From assembly GCA_025355875.1 (NCBI GenBank), contig JANXYV010000009.1:1-64000 (forward strand): a stretch of 64,000 nt of DNA. Direction: 5' to 3'. Each line of letters begins with the position of its first letter. Positions within the stretch are counted from its first letter, which is position 1. The notes below the pieces were generated by a model that had not been told where the DNA came from, did no database searches, and worked only from the letters and a program-made list of their open reading frames with translations. Positions 60,403 to 64,000 of the stretch are shown here, piece after piece. Position numbers and translations under genes: made by a program. Source of the DNA: Prolixibacteraceae bacterium (lineage in GTDB: Bacteria > Bacteroidota > Bacteroidia > Bacteroidales > Prolixibacteraceae).

Positions 60403-61779
60403 ATGAAACCTAAATTCACGGTTAGTCTCTTCGTTTTATTTATCACTTTAGGCGTGGTGAACCGAAGCCTGATGGCGCAGACTGGGAACGGAAAGTTAAC
60501 GTACAACCTGAAACAACTTTTAACCTTGGCACAGGAAAACAACAAAGACATCCAACTGGTGCGGATGGAACTTCAAAAAGCAAATCAGCAACTGGCTCAG
60601 AAAAAATCGAACTATTTGCCAAAAGTGGATGCCTTTGCCGATTATTACTGGTACTGGGGCCATGTTCCGCTGGCCATTTTCCCTGAAAATGAAGGTAAAA
60701 TATTTTCCGGGGGAAATTCAAATGGCCCGTATCCGGTTTCAATTGGATTGCCCAATAACCTGTTAGCCGGAGTATCCCTGTCACAGCGGCTTTTCGAGTT
60801 TTCATACCTGAGTTCAGGAAAAAGCTCGGAAATTTTTAGTTCCATCGAATCGGCTAAAATCAAGGATAAAAAAGAACAGCTTTTTTATGATATTGCAGTC
60901 TGCTATTACGAGATTTCGCAGCTGGCCACCAAGGAAGATTTTATCGATTTCAATATTGCCCGACTCGACCGGATGATTAAGATTCTGAAAGTTCAATTGA
61001 ACAACCAAATGACGGACAGTCTTCAGCTCATGGACCTGGAACTTAAGAAAGCGGATCTGGACTTGTCGAAAAAGGAATTTAAGTCGGGTCTGAAACGGAA
61101 AACGAACTATTTGAAAATGCTGGTTGGTCTGCCCGATTCGATGGAAATGGATTACGGCAAACTGGATTATTCTTCTGCACTGGAACTCAAACCTGATTCT
61201 GCCAATCCGAAAGAAAATACTCAAATGGAACTTCTCAACTCGGCCCAAGGTATGAATGATTTGTCTCAAAAACAGGTTCAGTCGGAATATTTACCAACGC
61301 TGGATTTTAAGTTCAATTTGCTCTGGAATGCGCAAAGCCCGAATTTAGGATTCTTTTCAAACGAGGCCTATAACAATAACATCAGCACCATGGGGCTAAA
61401 ACTGGATATTCCGATCTATCACGGGGCCGAAAAGAAAAAGAAGTTGCAGGAGCTGGAAATTGGCCGGGACATGCTTGAAGTACAAAAACAAAAACTAAAG
61501 GAAGGATATCAGTTGCAATACACCAATTCAGTCGAGGAACTCGAATTCAAAAAAGCCAGGTTTCAGCAGCAGCAAGAGATTATCCGGTTAAAAAACCGCT
61601 TTCTGGATAAAGCGAACAAACAATTTGAACAAGGAATTTTACCAATCAAGGAAATGCTCGAAGCCCAATCCGGATTGTTGGAGGCGCAAATGAAATCGGC
61701 TGAAATGTTGCTGGAAGTAAAAGTAGCCGAACTGAATTACTATAAATGGAGCAATCAGCTTCTATCCAAATTGGAGTGA
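60403..61779 (+). CDS. TolC-family outer-membrane efflux protein
   Basis: A 458-residue outer-membrane channel. It has a signal peptide (SLFVLFITLGVVNRSLMAQ) and two TolC-type repeats of long coiled coils: LKQLLTLAQENNKDIQLVR in the first, and LELKKADLDLSKKEFKSG and LKNRFLDKANKQFEQGILP in the second. It would carry substrates across the outer membrane for the pump encoded downstream. It is the first gene of a three-gene efflux operon. Confidence 0.88.
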   Translation: MKPKFTVSLFVLFITLGVVNRSLMAQTGNGKLTYNLKQLLTLAQENNKDIQLVRMELQKANQQLAQKKSNYLPKVDAFADYYWYWGHVPLAIFPENEGKIFSGGNSNGPYPVSIGLPNNLLAGVSLSQRLFEFSYLSSGKSSEIFSSIESAKIKDKKEQLFYDIAVCYYEISQLATKEDFIDFNIARLDRMIKILKVQLNNQMTDSLQLMDLELKKADLDLSKKEFKSGLKRKTNYLKMLVGLPDSMEMDYGKLDYSSALELKPDSANPKENTQMELLNSAQGMNDLSQKQVQSEYLPTLDFKFNLLWNAQSPNLGFFSNEAYNNNISTMGLKLDIPIYHGAEKKKKLQELEIGRDMLEVQKQKLKEGYQLQYTNSVEELEFKKARFQQQQEIIRLKNRFLDKANKQFEQGILPIKEMLEAQSGLLEAQMKSAEMLLEVKVAELNYYKWSNQLLSKLE

Positions 61780-61807
61780 TTGGGTTTATTTCTTAAAAAT
61801 CAGAAAG

Positions 61808-62863
61808 ATGAAATATCTATTTCGAATCACCACCTTGTTGTTACTCGTCGCAATCCTGGCGGCGGTTCTGATCAGGAATAAAAAAACTGTTCAATTTGAA
61901 GTTGATCAGGCAAAAACTGTGGTAGATTCCATTCCCGTGCGTGTTTTTAACCTGAAAACCGAACAGGCAAACCTGACCTTCGAAACGGTTGGAAAAGTAA
62001 AATCGTCGGATGAAGTCTACGTGGTTTCGCAGGCTCCTGGAGAAATCAGGCAAGTGGCAGTAAAAATCGGAGAAAAAGTAAAAAAGGGTGACCGAATTGC
62101 CCAAATTGATGACTTCTATGCACGGCAGGAATTTGAAATGGCTAAAAAAGCCTTCGAACAAATACAGAAAGATTACAACCGCTATGCAAATCTCGCCGGA
62201 GTGGAGGCAGTGACCCAACAACAACTGGAACAACTCAGGCTTCAGTTGGAAGGAGCACAAACCAAAATAAACAGCCTTGGACAGCGTTTAAACGATTTTG
62301 TCATTAAAGCTCCAGTCGATGGCGTGATTAACCAGATATTTGTTTCTAGAGGCAATGCGACCGGTTTGGGAACACCAGTTTGCGAAATCATCGGAGGGAA
62401 CTCGGTTAGAATTGAAGCGAAAATAAATCCTGAACAGGCCGGAAATCTGTATGTTGGATTAAAAGGAAAACTAAGCAGCGAGTTTGGCCACGGAGAAGAT
62501 TATCAGGCACTGCTTTCTGAAATTGGCCAGCGGGCAGGAAAGTTTGGAGGTATTGCTGCAATTTTCACCCTTGATCCTGGAGAAAAAAAATCGCCTGAGA
62601 CCGGAAGTATCGTCAATATTCGGATTGATATTCCGGGAGAATCCAAATTGCTGGTGCCAAGGAAGAGTCTCATACTTCGAAATGGCGAAATGGGACTTTT
62701 TGTGCTGCGTCCAAACCATTCCGTTGAATTTAATCCTGTAAAATATCTCGACTTTGACGATGAACGCGTTTCGGTTACTAATGAAAATCTCAACAATACC
62801 CAGGTTGTGGTCGAAGGAAACTACCTGTTGAAAACCGGCGATTTGGTAAAAGTGATGAATTAG
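61808..62863 (+). CDS. RND efflux periplasmic adaptor (membrane fusion protein)
   Basis: A 351-residue adaptor between the inner-membrane pump and the TolC channel. It has an N-terminal membrane anchor (LLLLVAILAAVLI), a lipoyl-like domain (VSQAPGEIRQVAVKIGEKVK near residue 80), a short helical hairpin with LEQLRLQLEGAQTKINSLG, and the second lipoyl half IKAPVDGVINQIFVSRG. Beta-barrel and membrane-proximal domains follow (SKLLVPRKSLILRNGEMGLF). It lies 28 bp after the TolC gene. Confidence 0.88.
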   Translation: MKYLFRITTLLLLVAILAAVLIRNKKTVQFEVDQAKTVVDSIPVRVFNLKTEQANLTFETVGKVKSSDEVYVVSQAPGEIRQVAVKIGEKVKKGDRIAQIDDFYARQEFEMAKKAFEQIQKDYNRYANLAGVEAVTQQQLEQLRLQLEGAQTKINSLGQRLNDFVIKAPVDGVINQIFVSRGNATGLGTPVCEIIGGNSVRIEAKINPEQAGNLYVGLKGKLSSEFGHGEDYQALLSEIGQRAGKFGGIAAIFTLDPGEKKSPETGSIVNIRIDIPGESKLLVPRKSLILRNGEMGLFVLRPNHSVEFNPVKYLDFDDERVSVTNENLNNTQVVVEGNYLLKTGDLVKVMN

Positions 62864-62872
62864 AGTATTAAT

Positions 62873-62904
62873 GGGAGACAGAAGTCGGTCTTCGGTCTTC
62901 CGGC
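62873..62904. repeat. Heptamer repeat between adaptor and pump genes
   Basis: GGGAGAC, AGAAGTC, GGTCTTC, GGTCTTC and CGGCTTA are in seven-base register. It shares the CGGTCTTCC word with the heptamer array at 5868-5916. It sits in the 97-bp gap between the adaptor and the RND pump gene. Confidence 0.6.
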
Positions 62905-62960
62905 TTATTTAAAGTCAACACCAAAATAATGGCAGAATCATTTTGCACTCAGAATAAACT

Positions 62961-64000
62961 ATGAATATAACGCGTCTTTCCATTGATCGCCCTACCCTGC
63001 TTGCGGTATTTTACCTCTTGATTGTACTTTCAGGAATTTACAGCTTCTTTTCGCTGAACTATGAACTGGTCCCGCAGTTCAATCCACCAGTAATTACTGT
63101 CGTCACTGTTTATCCGGGAGCCTCGCCCAAAGAAGTTGAACAGGAAGTTACCGTTCATTTGGAGGACGCACTGTCTTCGCTAGCAGGCATCGAAACCATC
63201 ACCTCGGTTTCGAAGGACAATTTTTCGCTGGTCAAACTCGAATTGAAATCCAATGCCAATGTGGAAGAAGTTTTACAAAATGCTTCCCGGAAATTGCTCA
63301 TTGTAGTGAGCGACCTGCCGGCAGGAATCCGCCATCCGGTATTGACACGTTTCGATTTTAATGATCTACCAATCATCCGTTTAGCCGCATTTTCAGATGC
63401 TGGTGTTTTAAAATTAACCACGTTCTGTAAAGACCAGGTTATCCCTGAAATTTCACAAATCAATGGAGTGGCCAATGTTGACATTACTGGTGGCCTTGAA
63501 AATGAAGTAATGATAAGTGTGGATGCCGACCGGCTGAAAATCTGCAATGTCAGTTTATTACAGGTTTTAAAAGCCGTTGGTCAGGCTAATAAAAACATAC
63601 CCGCCGGAAGTGTGGAATCGATGGATATGAATATTCCGGTCGAAATGAAAGGCCGTTTTAAAACATTGGACGAATTGCGCAATCTGGTCGTTTTCAAGAA
63701 CAACGATTATGGCATCGCCATCAAAATCAAAGATGTGGCAGAGGTCACTGAAACTCAAAAACCAGTTCAGGTTTTCTCCAGACTGAACGGACAACCGGCC
63801 ATCGGTTTAAGCATCAAGAAACAAAGCGGAGCCAACTCGGTCGAAATAAGTGATCAGGTCATAACAGCTTTAATGAGACTCGAAAAAGCTCACGCTAGCG
63901 AAAACCTGAAATTTGAATTCATCCAGGATAATTCTGACTATACCCGTGCCGCCGCGCGCTCGGTTGGCCACGACCTGATTTTAGCCATTATCCTGGTCTC
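62961..64000 (+). CDS. RND efflux transporter permease, partial at the right edge
   Basis: The first 346 codons of an AcrB-like inner-membrane proton antiporter; the frame runs off the window. It opens with RLSIDRPTLLAVFYLLIVLS (helix 1), then LVPQFNPPVITVVTVYPGAS and VEQEVTVHLEDALSSLAGI, the hallmark N-terminal block of RND permeases. The periplasmic porter part with ISQINGVANVDITGG follows, and the sequence reaches the start of helix 2 (GHDLILAIILV) at the edge. It is fed by the TolC and adaptor genes upstream. Substrate class (drug or metal) cannot be judged from this part. Confidence 0.9.
   Translation, partial: MNITRLSIDRPTLLAVFYLLIVLSGIYSFFSLNYELVPQFNPPVITVVTVYPGASPKEVEQEVTVHLEDALSSLAGIETITSVSKDNFSLVKLELKSNANVEEVLQNASRKLLIVVSDLPAGIRHPVLTRFDFNDLPIIRLAAFSDAGVLKLTTFCKDQVIPEISQINGVANVDITGGLENEVMISVDADRLKICNVSLLQVLKAVGQANKNIPAGSVESMDMNIPVEMKGRFKTLDELRNLVVFKNNDYGIAIKIKDVAEVTETQKPVQVFSRLNGQPAIGLSIKKQSGANSVEISDQVITALMRLEKAHASENLKFEFIQDNSDYTRAAARSVGHDLILAIILV

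Overview
The window comes from a member of the Bacteroidota, most likely class Bacteroidia (a Marinilabiliales-like organism is my guess from gene style). The evidence is a type IX secretion plug protein, a TonB-dependent receptor with a carboxypeptidase-like N-terminal domain, the Bacteroidota-type short AMP nucleosidase, an OmpH/Skp chaperone, a Wzi-type capsule protein, and several upstream boxes of the form TAnnTTTG, the -7 element of the Bacteroidota primary sigma factor. I saw no rRNA, tRNA or CRISPR array.

Layout. (1) 0-8 kb is a cell-surface polysaccharide edge: an IS982-family insertion sequence (151-1191) sits just upstream of an undecaprenyl-phosphate sugar transferase. It is followed by a HemK-like methyltransferase, a winged-helix regulator, a UDP-sugar dehydrogenase and a Wzi-like outer-membrane protein. 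(2) 8-18.5 kb is mostly housekeeping: gpmI, a DUF3109 protein, a VOC protein, an acyl-CoA synthetase, a large hybrid sensor kinase, recR, an unusual glycosyltransferase fusion and a GNAT acetyltransferase. (3) 18.5-30.5 kb, all on the minus strand, is the most interesting part. It holds a small c-type cytochrome next to a Cyc2-like fused cytochrome-porin, then a seven-gene membrane complex related to hydrogenase-4/formate hydrogenlyase. In that complex all four Ni-Fe cysteines and three of the four proximal-cluster cysteines are replaced, while the antiporter-type membrane subunits look intact. This resembles the 'Ehr' class of hydrogenase-related complexes. (4) 30.6-37.8 kb is a core block: amn-holA-rhomboid-HAD phosphatase-class IV PLP-fold protein, then YqgE, an FtsB/DivIC-like protein and pruA. 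(5) 38-52.5 kb is mixed: two membrane sensor kinases, the T9SS plug protein, an alpha/beta hydrolase, acylphosphatase, an aromatic-amino-acid-type decarboxylase, a lone L-arabinose isomerase, a GT2 transferase, OmpH, proline dehydrogenase, and an overlapping steroid-reductase-like/SDR pair. (6) 52.7-59.5 kb has a TonB receptor-cysQ-cysC operon, a lipoprotein, a START-domain protein and a sulfotransferase, linked by PAPS chemistry. (7) 59.5-64 kb has a DUF1295 membrane enzyme and a TolC-adaptor-RND efflux operon that runs off the right edge.

How the genes work together: the 18.5-30.5 kb block suggests electron transfer at the outer membrane and an ion-translocating inner-membrane complex, although whether the two are linked is inference. 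CysC makes PAPS, the sulfotransferase uses it, and CysQ removes the resulting PAP. Proline dehydrogenase and PruA form the split proline-to-glutamate pathway. Intergenic DNA carries heptamer repeats and palindromic, REP-like elements. I had no search tools, so family names rest on motifs and protein architecture read by eye.
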